Part shown: piece by piece, positions 22,393 to 33,666 of the stretch
Position numbering within the stretch: position 1 is the first letter of the stretch
Layout: each line of letters begins with the position of its first letter
DNA from: Dugong dugon
Lineage: Eukaryota; Chordata; Mammalia; Sirenia; Dugongidae
DNA length: 64,000 nt
Assembly: GCA_030035585.1 (NCBI GenBank)
Contig: CM057481.1
Span: forward strand, 60,149,128 to 60,213,127
Direction: 5' to 3'
Notes under the pieces: generated by a model
Database searches by the model: none
What the model was told of the DNA's origin: nothing
Seen by the model: the letters and a program-made list of their open reading frames with translations, nothing else
Program-made: the position numbers and the translations under genes

Positions 22393-24526
22393 AGATCTTC
22401 TTCTCTTCCCAGCTCAACCCCTTTGTGACTTTAGGCAAGGCAAGAAGATTAAGTACCTAAAGTATTCTAGATTTTCAGTTATGCTTGCTGAATGAAGTTA
22501 ACCTTTTACCCTTGGTTTCCTCATATATAAAAAGGCATTTACACTTGTCTCACAGGCTTGGTGTTGGGCTAAAACAACAAAAACAAAAACCCACCTTAGA
22601 CTCATCTTGCCCTTGAAAGTTCCCATGCAAATTGAGGTGGCAGATGGAAAAGCAAACCAGACGCCCCTTGCCTCTCTGGTCAGTAAAAGCAAACTGCTTT
22701 TTTTCCCAGTTGGTCAGGCAGAGTCTCCCAGAGAGGTGTACGGAGACCAGAGCCACAGGGTCAGTCTTAACGGCCCCATTTACTGTTATTCCTAGGAAGT
22801 GTCCCAGAGGGCCCTGATCCCCAGCTGATTCCGGCTTCCCTCCCACTGCTCTCACATTACTCTTACCTCCTTTAGATGCAGGAAGTCCTGAGTTCTCCCC
22901 TGTGTATGGTTGGGGTCTCTTCCCCACTCAAATGGGAGCCTCCAGCCGGTAACAGCTCTGCCTGACCCCTGCAGCATCCCCAGGCCCAGATGAAGCTGCT
23001 CAGGACCACTGTCCTGTCCCTTTCAGCACTGACAGTCTGTACCACACAGCCAGGCCTTGACTCTCTGCCAGCTCACAATTCTTGCACGTTTCGTATTATC
23101 TTTTCTCCCAGACAGGTTGTAAACATGGAAGCACAGGACAATGGAAGTATAGGTTGTTAGCAAGTGGCATTGACACCCTGCAGGGACAATCTTTCAGATG
23201 AGCCAGCCTTTGAATGAGGCAAAGAAGATCCAAGCAGGAATGGCTGGCTTCTGAATTGTGGATTTGTTCATTCACTCATTCATACATGTGTGACATACAT
23301 GTGTTATGTGCCTGTAATGCGCTGGGCTCTGTGAAAATGAATTCGAAAAATGGTAAAGACGTAACTGGACTCAGGTTAAACATGTTAAAGATGTTAACGT
23401 GTAATACATGTGTGTTTTTTGCTCCCTTCTGGAAGCCACAAAAAGTGATATAAAAGGAATTAAAAAGGCATAAACCCACAAAGGACAAAGAGGGTGGGGC
23501 TAAGCTTGTGGCAGAAGGATTTTGGAGGAAGCTGGGAAGCTGATCCATAGGTGATTATGATCTAAAAGATGGCAAAAAGCTGGGATTGAAGCAGGCAGTG
23601 GGGGATCCCCAAAGCGGCTGCAGACCCTGCACCGCCTGCCATCCCCCCACACGCCCAAAGGCTCAAATTGAGGTATCAGGTCCCTCCAAGAGGGAGGTGC
23701 AGGTGGGGCTGAAAACTGGAGACTGGCTGCAAGTCTTTGTAAGGTTTCCTCCCTCATTCTGTGCCCCTCTCCAGCCCCAGGTGAAAACTCTCTGGAGAGG
23801 CTGAGGCAGTAGGACACTGAACTCCGGGGCACTCCAGGCACAGCTCCAGGGTGGCTGTGAGAAGCGACTCCCCGCAGACGTAGGGTGGGCTTCACTGACA
23901 GACAGAAAGACACCTAGCAAGTGATGGCCCAGCACAGTGAGGCGTAACTAAAGTATGGCAGGTAGGGCACATGCCCTGGGTGCCGCTTGACGAGGGGTGC
24001 TAATGAATAGTTTCTATCGGTCATCGCAATTTTCACAGCCAGCTACGAGAAATCATTCAGAAATTTAAAATTAATTGCCATAGGTGCTATTTTCCGTAGA
24101 AAGGCCCCCGAGTCAGTGGAGGCTTATTTCTTGCTTAGGCTCAGGTGGGCAGGCAGCTCTTCATGTAGTTTAGAGACCCACTGCTCCATCAGGGGATGGT
24201 CCACAATCCCCAGGGCCTCCTTGTCATTTCCAGTCAACCACAGAAAGAGAAAAGAATATGAGGTAAGTGCTCCAGAGGGTCGAGTGCATAGTTCAGGAGA
24301 ACAAAGAGCAGAGCCCCTGCTGGCCTCTGGTGGCGGGGAGAGTGGGGAGATGGACTGAGCTCACAGATGTCTCTTGACCCAGAAGGAGCCGTTATTATTT
24401 TTCTGAGCAAACTCTAGGGAGGGCCCCAGAAGACTACACTCCAGTTTTCTGCTGCTATCCTTGGCTCCCTGGATATCCTCTTTCTCTATTTTCAAGATAT
24501 ATTTTATGAATTACAAATACATTTTA
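22393..24526. other. Intergenic DNA, no gene seen
   Basis: Unique sequence with no exon I can recognise. An A-rich (caaaaa) stretch lies at 22572-22592. Bases 23945-24110 look AT-rich and could be an old repeat, but I cannot name it. Confidence 0.4.
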
Positions 24527-25009
24527 GGCAAGAGAAGAGGCATTGAAACAACCACAAAAAGATGGCCCAATTAAAAAATGGGCAAGGGACTTGAACAGAC
24601 ACTTTACCAAGGGGGACATTTAAGCAGCCAACAAACTAATGAAAAGATGCTCACGATCATTAGCCGTCGGAGAGAGGCAAATCAAAACTACAATGAGAAA
24701 CTATCTCATCCCTGCTAAAATGGCACTGATCAAAAAAAAACAAAAAAACCAGAAAACATCAAATGCTGGCAAGGAAGTGGGGAAATTGGAACCTTTATCC
24801 ACTGCTGATGGGATTGTAAAATGGGTACAACCACTATGGAAAATGGTATGGCACTTCCTCAAAAAACTAGAAATAGAACTACCTTATGATCCAGCAATCC
24901 CACTTCTAGGTATATACCCTAGATATCTAATACTAAAGACACAATCAGACATATACACACCTATGTTCATTGCAGAACTATTCACAATTGCAAAAAAATG
25001 GAAACAGCC

Positions 25010-25554
25010 TGTCATGGATTGACTTATGTCCCCCCAGAAAATGTGGGTATCAATTTGGCCGGGCCATGATTCCTGGTATTGTGTTATTTTCCTATATGTT
25101 GTAAATCCTGCCTCCATGATGTTAATGAGGGAGGATGGGTGGTAGTTGTGTTAGTAAGGCAGGACTCAGTCTACAAGATTGGATTGTGTCCTGAGGCAAT
25201 CTCTTGAAATATAAAAGAAAGACATGAGCAGAGAGACAAGGGGACCTCAGACCACCAAAAAAGCAGTGCCAGGAGTGGAACGTGTCCTTTGGACCCGGGG
25301 TCCCTGCGTGGAGAAGCTCCTAGTCTGGGGAACTCTGATGCCAGCCCCTACAGCTGTGTGAATCAGGAGAAACCTTGTGGTCTTGTCTGCTGATCTTGGA
25401 ATTCGTTGAACTTCACAGCCTGTGAGCAGGAGCCCCTCTCCGACATGCCGACCTTGGGTTCACCAGCTCCTAGACTGTGAGAGAATAAATTTCTATTTGT
25501 TAAATCCATCCACTTGTGGTATTTATGTTATAGCAGCACTAGATAACTAAGACA
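25010..25554 (+). mobile_element. 5' LTR of MaLR-type element
   Basis: It begins TGTCATGGATTGACTTATGT and ends AACTAAGACA, giving TG...CA termini, with the polyadenylation-type 'gagagaataaatttc' near its 3' side. It pairs with the LTR at 26868-27380, sharing 'aggagtggaacgtgtccttt' and 'gttatagcagcactag(a/g)taactaaga'. Confidence 0.88.
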
Positions 25555-26867
25555 GAATTTGGTACCAGAGTGGAGTGCTGGTCTAACAGACACTTAAAAT
25601 ATGGAAGTGGTTTTGAAACTGAATGGGTAGAGGCTAGAAAAGTTTTAAGGTGCCTAATAGTGAAAGCCTAGATTGCCTTGAAGACACTGTTGGTGGAATT
25701 ATGGATGTCAAAGGCAGTTCTGGTGGGGGCTCAGAAGGAAGTGAGGAGAGCTGTTAACACTGGAGTTGGTGCAGACAGCGAAAAGAAGCAGCAGGGAAAT
25801 GGCAGCAGCAGCAGAACCTGGAGACTGGCCCAAGATGATGCAGGAGCTGACCCATGGAGCGAGAGAGCCGAGTGCCTTCAGGCAGGAGGCTTCCTGGGGG
25901 AGTGGGGTGCCTCCGGGCACTTATCAGTGGAGCTAGTCTTGCCAACCCATGGAGTGAGAGAGCTGAATACCTTTGGGCTGAGGCTTACTGGCAGAGTGAG
26001 GTGCCTCTGGGCACTTATCGGTAGAGCTAAAAAGCTTTGTAACACTTACCTGAGCAGGGCCGAGGCCAGGTTGGCCCAAGAGGCCAAGGAACCAGGAAGC
26101 AGAAGCTGAAGAGACAAGGAGCACAGGAAGAAGATCTACCTTGGTCTCAAAGGGTCAGGCCACGACCTCTGGGGTATCAAAGGGTAGGGCCACGACCTCC
26201 TAGGTTTCAAAGAGTCAGATTGTCACCAACTCAGTTCCAGAATGTGGGGTTGTGGCTCAAGAATGCCAGGAGGATGTGGCTGGATCCGCTGCCCAAAGCT
26301 CAGGTGGGGGAGGGGGGCTGACATGCCCAAGGGACAGAAGAATGGGGCCTGCCAGGGCTGAAGGGGTAGGGTCGCCACTCAGATGGACTAGGAGAATGGG
26401 GCCACACAAGCCTGAGGGAGAGCAGAGTTACTGTCCCAGAGGGCCTGGAAGGTGGAGCTGAAGCCCAGGGCCGAGGGGCCTCCACCCAGTATCTGGAGAG
26501 TGTGGCCAACACCCTGAATCTGAAGGGCAGGACCATTGTCTACCTGGTTTCAGAGAACAGAGGATTATTTTCAAGCCTTGAGAACTAAAGTAATGTGTTC
26601 TTCTGGGTTTTGGGTTTGCTTGGTCCCTATTATTCCTTCTTTCCCTCTAATTTCTCCCATTTGTAATGGAAATGTCTACTCTGTGCCTGTTCCACCATCG
26701 TACATTGGAAGCAGATAACTTGTATTCTAGATTTCACAGATGAAGAGGAATTTTGCCCCAGGATAGAATTTGCATTTGGAGTTGATTTAAAACTTGGGAT
26801 GATGTGATGGGGTGAATGTATTTTACATGTGTCAAGGACAGGAATTTTGGGGGGCCAAAGGGTGGAA
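25555..26867 (+). mobile_element. MaLR internal region, non-coding
   Basis: It starts immediately after the 5' LTR with 'gaatttggtaccagagtgga', the usual MaLR leader and primer-binding region, then 'cttaaaatatggaagtggtt'. It ends in a purine-rich tract 'ggggggccaaagggtggaa' just before the 3' LTR. MaLR elements are non-autonomous relatives of ERVL and lack most coding sequence. The open frames here resemble no gag or pol. An imperfect tandem duplication of about 95 bp lies at about 25850-26035, and a shorter one of about 40 bp at 26140-26220. Confidence 0.8.
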
Positions 26868-27380
26868 TGTTTTGGATTGAATTGTGTTCCCCCAAAATGT
26901 GTGTCAACTTGGCTACGGCGTGATTCCTAGTATTGTGTGGTTGTCCTCTATTTTGTGATCTGATGTGATTATCCTATGTGTTGTAAATATTAATCTCTAT
27001 GGTGTTAATGACGCAGGATTAGAGGCAGTTATGCTAATGAGGCAGGACACAATCTACAGGATTAGGTTGTATCTTGAGTAAATCTCTTTTGAGATATAAA
27101 AGAGAAGTGAGCAGATAGGAGAGGGACCTCCTACCACCAAGTAAGAAGAGCCAGGAGTGGAACGTGTCCTTTGGACCAGGAGTCCCTGTGCTGAGAAACT
27201 CCTAGACCCAGGGGAAGATTGACGACAAGAACTTTTCCCTAGAGAGAGAAAGCCTTCCCCTGGAACAGGTGCTCTGAATTTGGATTTCTAGCCTCCTAGA
27301 CTGTGAGAGAATAAATTTTTGTTTGTTAAAGCTATCCACTTGTGGTATTTCTGTTATAGCAGCACTAGGTAACTAAGACA
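26868..27380 (+). mobile_element. 3' LTR of MaLR-type element
   Basis: It begins TGTTTTGGATTGAATTGTGT and ends AGGTAACTAAGACA. It is parallel to the 5' LTR but differs by many substitutions and indels, so the insertion is old. No exact 5-bp target duplication is visible (cagcc upstream, gcaag downstream). Confidence 0.88.
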
Positions 27381-27449
27381 GCAAGAAAAAAGAATGTTTT
27401 TGGTAAATGTTATGACATACAACAACTAAAAAATAGGAATGTAATTACA

Positions 27450-27592
27450 CATGTGTGTATGTACCTATGCATATGAGTGTATAGGTATGTATATATGTGT
27501 GTATAAAGGTGGACATATATACATGTATCTCTATGCAGGTGTATATATATGTAAGCATATGCATCCATATACATCCATATATACAATAAAGC
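27450..27592. repeat. Imperfect (TATG/TGTA)n simple repeat
   Basis: Alternating TATG/TGTA/TACA sequence from 'catgtgtgtatgtacctatg' to 'atccatatatacaataaagc', typical of a decayed microsatellite. Confidence 0.8.
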
Positions 27593-28469
27593 ACATTAGG
27601 GGCACAAAAACAGATACTTCTTAGACTTAACCAAATACCCCATTGGATTGGTTTACAGGGTCTGAATGCTTAGGACCGTAGTCTCGTGGGACAACTCAGT
27701 CCATTGGCATAATATAGTACTTAAATTTTATGTTCTACATCCTAGCTTGGTGAGTAGCATCTGGGGTCTTAAAATCTTTTGAGTGGCCATCTAAGATATA
27801 ACTATTGGTATCCACGTGTCCAGAATAAAAGAGAAAGAAGGAAACCAAAGACTCAGAGAAGAACTAATAGTCCATAGGACTAATAGTCTACAGGAACCAC
27901 AACCTCATCTACCCTGAGATCAGAACTAGATGGTGCCCAGCTACCACTACTGACCATTCTGATCAGGAACACAATAGATGGATCCTGATAGAATGGGAGC
28001 AAAATGTGGAACAGAATTCAAATTCTTAAAAAATCTGGACTTACTGGACTGGTTGTAACTGTAGGACTCCCTGAGACTATCACCCTCAGAAACTCTTTAA
28101 ACCTTGAACCAAAACTATTCCATGAGGTCATGTTTAGCTAAACAACAGATCGGCTCATAAAATAAATAATACCATCTGTGAGTACTGTGCTCCTTTAAAA
28201 GATCATCTATATGAGACCAAATGGTCTACATTTACACAGAAGCAAAAACAAGAAGGCAAGGGGGCAGGGAAACTAGATTACTGGAAACAGAACAACCCGA
28301 TGGAAAAAATGAGAAATTTGACACACTGTGAAAAATGTAACCAAGGTCACTGAACATATTGTGTAGACATTTTAAAATTTGAATCTAATATGCTGTGTAA
28401 ACTTTCACCAAAAACACAATAAAATATTTTAATTTTAAAAAAGGGGCATGGGGAGAGAAGAGGCACTGA

Positions 28470-28954
28470 GTTTTCCAGAGATGAAGCTACTGATAAACAA
28501 CACAGAAAGGTCTAGAAACCATGTTGAGGGAGAAAAGGGGAATTTCATCCTGGAGAACGGGGACTGGTTATGGGGGTAGCTTCCCCGTTGAAGTGGGAGG
28601 CCCCAAGACTGGATGTGAGCAACGAGGGAGCTGGAGGGCTGTTGGTTAGTGGAATTTCTGTCCAACGTGAAGAACTTTCTAGAAGCCCCAGTCACTCAGA
28701 GATACTACTGGAGGAGGGAGTATTGGCCCCACACGATCTGCCTTCTTCTCAGAATCCTTGATCAAGCACTAGGCTTGGAAAGCCCTTCAGGACAGACCCA
28801 TCTACAGAGAGAGAGGAAGAGGACAGCTCTCCTGGGGTGCCAGTGGGGCTTTGGAGGTGCCTTTTTTTCCCAGGGTGAGTGGCATGATCTCCACACAACA
28901 GTCAAGCATCTGCAGAGCTGATCTCATTGCGAGTGTAAATAAACCCATTTTAGT
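28470..28954. other. Intergenic DNA between L1 and ERV
   Basis: Short unique-looking segment. It has overlapping open frames on both strands and no recognisable domain or repeat. Confidence 0.35.
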
Positions 28955-29218
28955 TGCAATGTCACTATATTCACAAGTTCTTAGTACAAGACTGTTTGGA
29001 GCAGAGCACAGATCAGACACTTCTAATGGCATGATCAACAGGTGTTCATTACTCACAGAATAAACAGGACAAGGAAGAATAGAACAGCACACATCATCAT
29101 CAGCTTAGGGTTCCCTGAAGCTAGGCTCCCATTCACAGGGTTAGATCGCGTCCACGCCTGCCCCAGTTCATGTCTTGGGAGGAGAAAGCCTGAGTTCCTC
29201 TCTCCTAGGATTAAATAC
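28955..29218 (-). repeat. 3' LTR of the ERV (recognised part)
   Basis: It aligns with 33964-34216 through 'tgcaatgtcact(a/g)tattc', 'acaagttcttagt', 'cacatcatcatcagc' and 'tctcctaggattaaatac'. On the minus strand it ends ...GTGACATTGCA. The U3 part should extend to coordinates above 29218, but its edge cannot be set because the other LTR is interrupted. Confidence 0.85.
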
Positions 29219-29524
29219 TAATCAGACAGCTATGTCTATGTGCCAAATAGCATGTACAGAGAATAGGTAAGAGAAGGGACAATAAAAGGGGGTAATAAAA
29301 GGTCAACGGTGGTAAAAAAAAGAGAAAGAAGAAAGAAGTGGACACCCCCCTGAGGGAAATGGACATCACTTATTGCCCCTGTTCAGAGTGGGCTAGATTT
29401 ACTGGTGCCAGAGAACAGTCCTTCCTCCTTTACCCCACTAAGATAGCTTAACAGAGTTCTGAGTTTTTTCAGAGGGCAGTCATCTCTCCCTAAAGCACAT
29501 ACTTTACCTTTTGTCCATTAGTAG
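29219..29524 (-). other. Probable LTR U3 / env 3' flank
   Basis: A-rich and G-rich sequence between the recognised LTR and the envelope tail. It includes a purine-rich stretch at about 29290-29340 ('aaaaaaagagaaagaagaaa'). It probably holds U3 and the end of env, but without a second intact LTR the boundary is a guess. Confidence 0.4.
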
Positions 29525-29979
29525 CTAGGGAGATGGTGAGGAGGTTATTATAATATAGCACACCTGTGCATCTAGCAGTCCACTCCCAGTTGTCCTCTCA
29601 ATGTCTGTTATTTTTTTGTCCATGTCATTGTCATAAGTCCAGCAACCTTCATGAATGCGTAGGCGCAAGTCAGAATAAATCCTATGGCTAAGACCACCAT
29701 TATCAACAGGATGATGAGGACTATTTGTATAGTGGATTGAAGCCACATCCCCTGTCAGGTTGGTAACCAGTTAAACAAGTCCTGTCTAAGGTTGTCAAGA
29801 GACACAGAGGCAACTTCAACTCCCTGACTGGTCAGGGCTTGAGCTCTGTTTGTCCATGCACCTCTTGGTAACTGTCATTAACAGAGACACAACACTAAGT
29901 GCCCTCTAGGGCATAGACTCCTCCCTGTGAGGCCATCAGCTAATCTAAGGCAAACAGCAGGAGCCTAGGCTCTTATGAC
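29525..29979 (-). pseudogene. ERV envelope transmembrane subunit remnant
   Basis: The minus strand encodes a membrane anchor of about 25 hydrophobic residues (Ile/Leu/Val-rich) at about 29668-29745, in a different frame from the longest open frame. Upstream of it is an ectodomain segment ending in a Trp-rich stretch before the membrane. The conserved CX6CC disulphide motif is degenerate: the two adjacent Cys codons survive at 29889-29894, the preceding codon is a stop (29895-29897), and the first Cys position is Tyr. Subunit membership is inferred from this motif order. It is not functional. Confidence 0.7.
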
Positions 29980-30320
29980 AACAATGGTATGTTGTTAGGT
30001 GCCGTTGAGTCAGTTCCGACTCATAGTGACCCTATGTACAATAGAATGAAACACTGCCTGGTCCTGTGCCATCCTCACAAATCATTGTCCTGTTTGAGCC
30101 CATCATTGCAGCCACTGTTCCGTTGCTACTCATAAGGTTTTCGCTGGCCAATTTTTCAGAAGTAGACTGCCAGGTCCTTTTTCCTAGTCTGTCTTAGTCT
30201 GGAACTCCACTGAAACCTGTCCACCAAGGGTGACCCTGCTGGTATTTGAAACATTGATGGCAAAGCTTCCAGTATCAGAGCAACATGCAAGCCACCACAG
30301 TGCTACAAACTGACAGACAC
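29980..30320 (-). mobile_element. Long AfroSINE/RTE-tailed SINE inside ERV env
   Basis: On the minus strand it runs from 'gtctgtcagtttgtagcact' through 'ctggcagtctacttctgaaa' to the RTE-like tail 'ggtcactatgagtcggaact', 'gactcaacggcacctaacaa'. It separates the envelope surface and transmembrane remnants, so it post-dates the provirus. Confidence 0.88.
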
Positions 30321-31600
30321 ATTATTAAGTAATCCTGCCTTATCACATTCATCAGGTCCCTGATCCATTAAATTAGAAAAGGCTATCATATCAGTAAAAG
30401 AATCAGTTCCAGGAAAGAAGGTGGAGGTGTTTTATCAAACAGGAACTCTGTCCCATATATCCACCATGTCTTTTAGTTTGATTTTGAGTAAAGCAAAAAA
30501 TGTCCTTCAGTCAAAGTTGCCACTTCATGGGACAGGTCACTGAAAACTGCCTGTGGCAAAGCATTCCACATAGGCGCTGGAGGTGTGATGGACACCTGTC
30601 AATGATGAGTCGCTTGCATCTCCAACAGCCAAAGGAACGATCCATTGTGGATGCTGATCTAGGAGGTGTGAGGGATGTAGGCACAGACCCAACAGTTGGC
30701 ACAGTCCACGGCGTCAGCTACAGCATGCGGCAGCTGCAGGAAGAATTAATGGGCTAATGGCCAGTGTATCCATCTGATGTGCTGTAGGTAGGGAAAAGGA
30801 GATAGGTTAGTGTTCCCCATCCCTACCTCCACCCCCTGGCTATGCCTCACCTTCTGGGCCAGGCAATGTTCTTGCTGAACCTGGATTATATTCTCCTGTC
30901 CTTCAATTGCCACCCGGTCAGTCTGTCCATTTCCAGAGGCGACAACCTGTCTTTATGCCATTGGTTCCCTAGTCTGGCCCACATCCATCAGCCAGGCTCC
31001 ATGGTAGCCATCTGAACGTGTTGAACTGCTATAATCCTAAGGTATTCTAGGATTTCTCCAAGAGGAACCGGAGGTCCCGCTAATGGAACTCTCCTCCCCT
31101 CTGTTTCCTGAATTTCCCCCATGGGCCCTGTTGGTCCAGTCCACTGGATAATGGTCGTTCAGTGTTCAGAACCTCTAACCCAGCCTCGGCAATGCTGTGC
31201 TTCTGCTGAATGGTAGGAACTTTCCACGAACCAGGGAACTGCTGAGAGGGGGTAATTGGGAAACACATCACTCTTTCTCTGGAACTAAACCAATCATCTT
31301 TGCCCTCCTCCATCCACCTTGTATGGACAGTGTCTCTGGTGGCATCCCAGTCTTTATCTTAATAGACATAGGGACACAGCTGTATGACAGGGACATGAAA
31401 CAGGGGCCTATCCTTCCCCATTCCCAGAAAACGAGACAGGGCTGTGTTTCCTTTTCACCTTACTGCACTGTTGTTTCCAAAGGGCAGTGGAGAGTCCAAC
31501 AGTCCATCCTGTAAGAGTTCGGTCTCTATGTTCTCCTTAATTTTTGCTTCAGCCGTCCATTATTCCAGCTGGCTGCCAATGACTGTCAAGAAACCTCTTT
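30321..31600 (-). pseudogene. ERV envelope surface-subunit remnant
   Basis: This minus-strand sequence lies between RNase H and the transmembrane remnant. A CWVC tetrad of the kind found in gammaretroviral envelope surface subunits is encoded at 30683-30694, within DCANCWVCAYIPHTS. The remainder is scattered over several frames with stops and I cannot align it. Bases 31080-31313 hold a 77-codon open frame of uncertain identity. Part of this interval could be a decayed integrase, but I saw neither its zinc-binding nor its catalytic motifs. Confidence 0.5.
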
Positions 31601-32500
31601 GACCTTGTGGATCTCTTGCTCCTCCGTATCTTTGATGATGTCTTCATCCTGATCCCCCTCCCCATGGGGAGACTTTCCAGGCTCAGCATCCATTTCTGTT
31701 GGCTCTACAAACAGAGCTTCGGTGTAGGTATTGTCTGCCCGTTGGTTCCAGGGGTGTTCATCTCTGTGAGGGACTCTGTCATGGGTGTCAACATGTGTAA
31801 CAAAGACCTGCCCAGGCCGGTCAGCAAGCTGTTACCAAGCTTATGGCCCCAAATAGGAGACCCCTTGACTTTCCAGTCTGTGTTTCACCCAGCACCAGAC
31901 CACACTGCCAGTCCACTGGCCACCACCTATGAGTCAGTGAAGATGTACACTGGAGTGTGCGGTGAGGAAGGTTGTAGAGCTGTGGTCACAGCAAACGACT
32001 CAGCCCACTGGGTACTCTTACTTCCTCCTGTTCTTGTGAAAACTTCCCCATGGGCATGGAGATTGCCTCTGCTGCTCAGCGTACTCCCAATTGTTTAAGC
32101 TTCACTGAGCCATCTGTAAACTATAGTTGTCCTTCTGGGGGCTGCGACTGGATGCAGCCCCCACTGAGCTAATGGGCACAGCATCGAGTCTGAGTTCTCT
32201 TGTAGAATTGGCTCTCCTGCAGGAAATGCAACTACCTGTTAATGTAATTGAGAGACCTCTTGGGGGCCAGGGTGTCCACAATCTTGCATATACCATTTCC
32301 ACTTGATGATATTTTGCTGCTGGGCACCTCCAGGATGAGTCTGGGGGCCTCTCATAACCCAGGACATGATGGGAATTTCAGGGTGCCCTGGGTGAGGCAC
32401 TCTGTCTCCACCAATGCTCAATAGTAAGTCAATCACTGCCTCTGTAAAGGAGTGCGTCTGGTCGCCACGTCTGGCAGCCTTTTCATCCAGAAGCTTAGTG
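31601..32500 (-). pseudogene. ERV RNase H / connection region remnant
   Basis: On the minus strand an RNase H-like stretch is visible at about 31690-32030: a TQWAE segment, then an IFTDS segment with the conserved Asp-Ser, then HVDTHDRVPHRDEH near its end. In-frame stops interrupt it. It lies downstream of the reverse-transcriptase remnant, as expected for a pol gene. The plus-strand open frame of 163 codons across this region is antisense and not real. Confidence 0.7.
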
Positions 32501-33450
32501 GTTACCAGATTCCTGTCGATGCCTCCTTTTGCAAGAGAGTCCAGTCAGCATAAGTCGTCGAAGCAGACACCTGTAACTCAAAAGGAGATCCTGGCTCCAA
32601 AGGCCCCAAGGGGCAGGCCATAGAGACTGCCTCCTTTCCTTCCTGGAGAGCCTGTTCTTGTTCTGGCCCCCACTGGAACGTCCTGCTTTCCTGGTGACCT
32701 GGCATAAAGTGGCCAGTGGGATACCTAAATGGGGTATGTGCTGCCACCAACAAGCAGAAAGTCCGATAAGTTGTCATGTCTCCTTTTGATGGTAGGAGGT
32801 TTCAGGATTAGCAGCTTTTCCCTGACCAGTTCAGACATTTGTTGCTGTGACTCTGCCCGGATGCTTCCTAGGAAAGTTACTTGCTGGGCCAGGCCTTGAA
32901 TTTTATCTTCATTCATGGCCCACACTGCACCATTTAGGACAGCAAAGGTGTTCTCAAGTGCTGCTGGTGCCGCTCTGTCTTTCCCATTATGATGTCGTCG
33001 CTACATAGTGGAAGCAATGTACTCCCTCTGGCCAGGTGACAGCAGTCAAATCCTGTCCAACCCACTGATGGCACACGGTGGGGGAATTTAGGTGCCCTGG
33101 GGGAGCACAGCAGATGTATATTGAAGGCCTCCCCATGTGAAGGCAAAATAATTTTGATCCCCCTTCCAGAGGGGTATGGAGAAAAATGCCTTAGCCAAGT
33201 CAATCACTGCACACTACTCCCCTTCAGGATTCATTGTGTTTTCAGTCACAGTCACGGTATCAGGAATCAAATCTTTGATCGGGAGGGAGATATCTTTCTC
33301 TTTTCCAGATATTTGATACTGCTTCTGTTGAACAGTTCTCTGGGGCTTAGGCAGCTCAGGGGGCATCTGTTCAGGACTTACCTGACCACGATCTCCAGAA
33401 TATTTCTGGCATGAGCACAGTAACCTTGTAGTTACAGATGCGCCCAAAGG
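32501..33450 (-). pseudogene. ERV reverse transcriptase remnant
   Basis: Minus-strand segments in order are an N-terminal block (ELPKPQRTVQQKQYQISG) at about 33290-33370, a VIDLAKAF block at about 33190-33215 holding the first catalytic Asp, an LPQG block near 33095, a degenerate YxDD read as CSDDI near 33000, then a VTFLG block near 32870 and FQWGPEQEQALQEGKEA near 32660. Stops and frameshifts lie between blocks. The motif set fits a class I/gammaretrovirus-like pol. The copy is inactive. Confidence 0.85.
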
Positions 33451-33468
33451 TGTATTGGTGCGGCAGGT

Positions 33469-33666
33469 CTATGCCCACATGCATTCAGCAGTAGGAAACA
33501 TGACTACTAGTGCCTTGATGGGGCCAAGCAGCCCTACCCACAAGTGAGCAGCTGCCCCACTGCCCCACATCTTCTCCCGGCTCTTAAAGCTACACTTTGG
33601 AATCCTCCTCCCTCTCTCATCTAAATTATCCCGAAGAACAGTAAGTTGAATTCCAGTGTCTAGCAA
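33469..33666 (-). pseudogene. ERV aspartic protease remnant
   Basis: The open frame reads MLDTGIQLTVLRDN at its start, containing the DTG active-site triad of retroviral proteases, and ends ALVVMFPTAECMWA, like the conserved end of these proteases. It lies just upstream of the reverse-transcriptase remnant on the minus strand, the normal pro-pol order. About 65 residues remain, shorter than a full domain. Confidence 0.75.

Larger units (their letters stand above)
24547..28442 (+). mobile_element. 5'-truncated L1 carrying a MaLR insertion
   Basis: Bases 24547-25009 encode the ORF2 C-terminal region (WKMVWHFLKKLEIELPYDPA, LLGIYPRYL). The 3' UTR resumes at about 27600 ('cttggtgagtagcatctggg') and ends in an A-rich tail at 28442. 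The flanking repeat 'agagaagaggca(t/c)tga' at 24531-24546 and 28454-28469 is a target-site duplication. It extends further upstream as 'ggca', with a 4-base 'tggg' insertion in the downstream copy. The element is therefore an independent truncated insertion. The MaLR at 25010-27380 sits inside it, and L1 sequence just after that insertion is missing or too diverged to see. Confidence 0.8.

Noticed and set aside
13398-24560. Idea that the old L1 ending at 13.39 kb continues at 24.55 kb, with everything between inserted later
   Set aside because: The 24.5-kb L1 has its own target duplication (24531-24546 and 28454-28469), so it is an independent 5'-truncated insertion. The similar break point is coincidence.
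30330-31600. Retroviral integrase
   Set aside because: I could not see the HHCC zinc-binding or D,D-35-E catalytic patterns in any minus-strand frame. Envelope-like sequence appears instead.
31607-32098. 163-codon plus-strand open frame
   Set aside because: It lies antisense to the retroviral RNase H remnant, whose motifs are on the minus strand. No independent domain.
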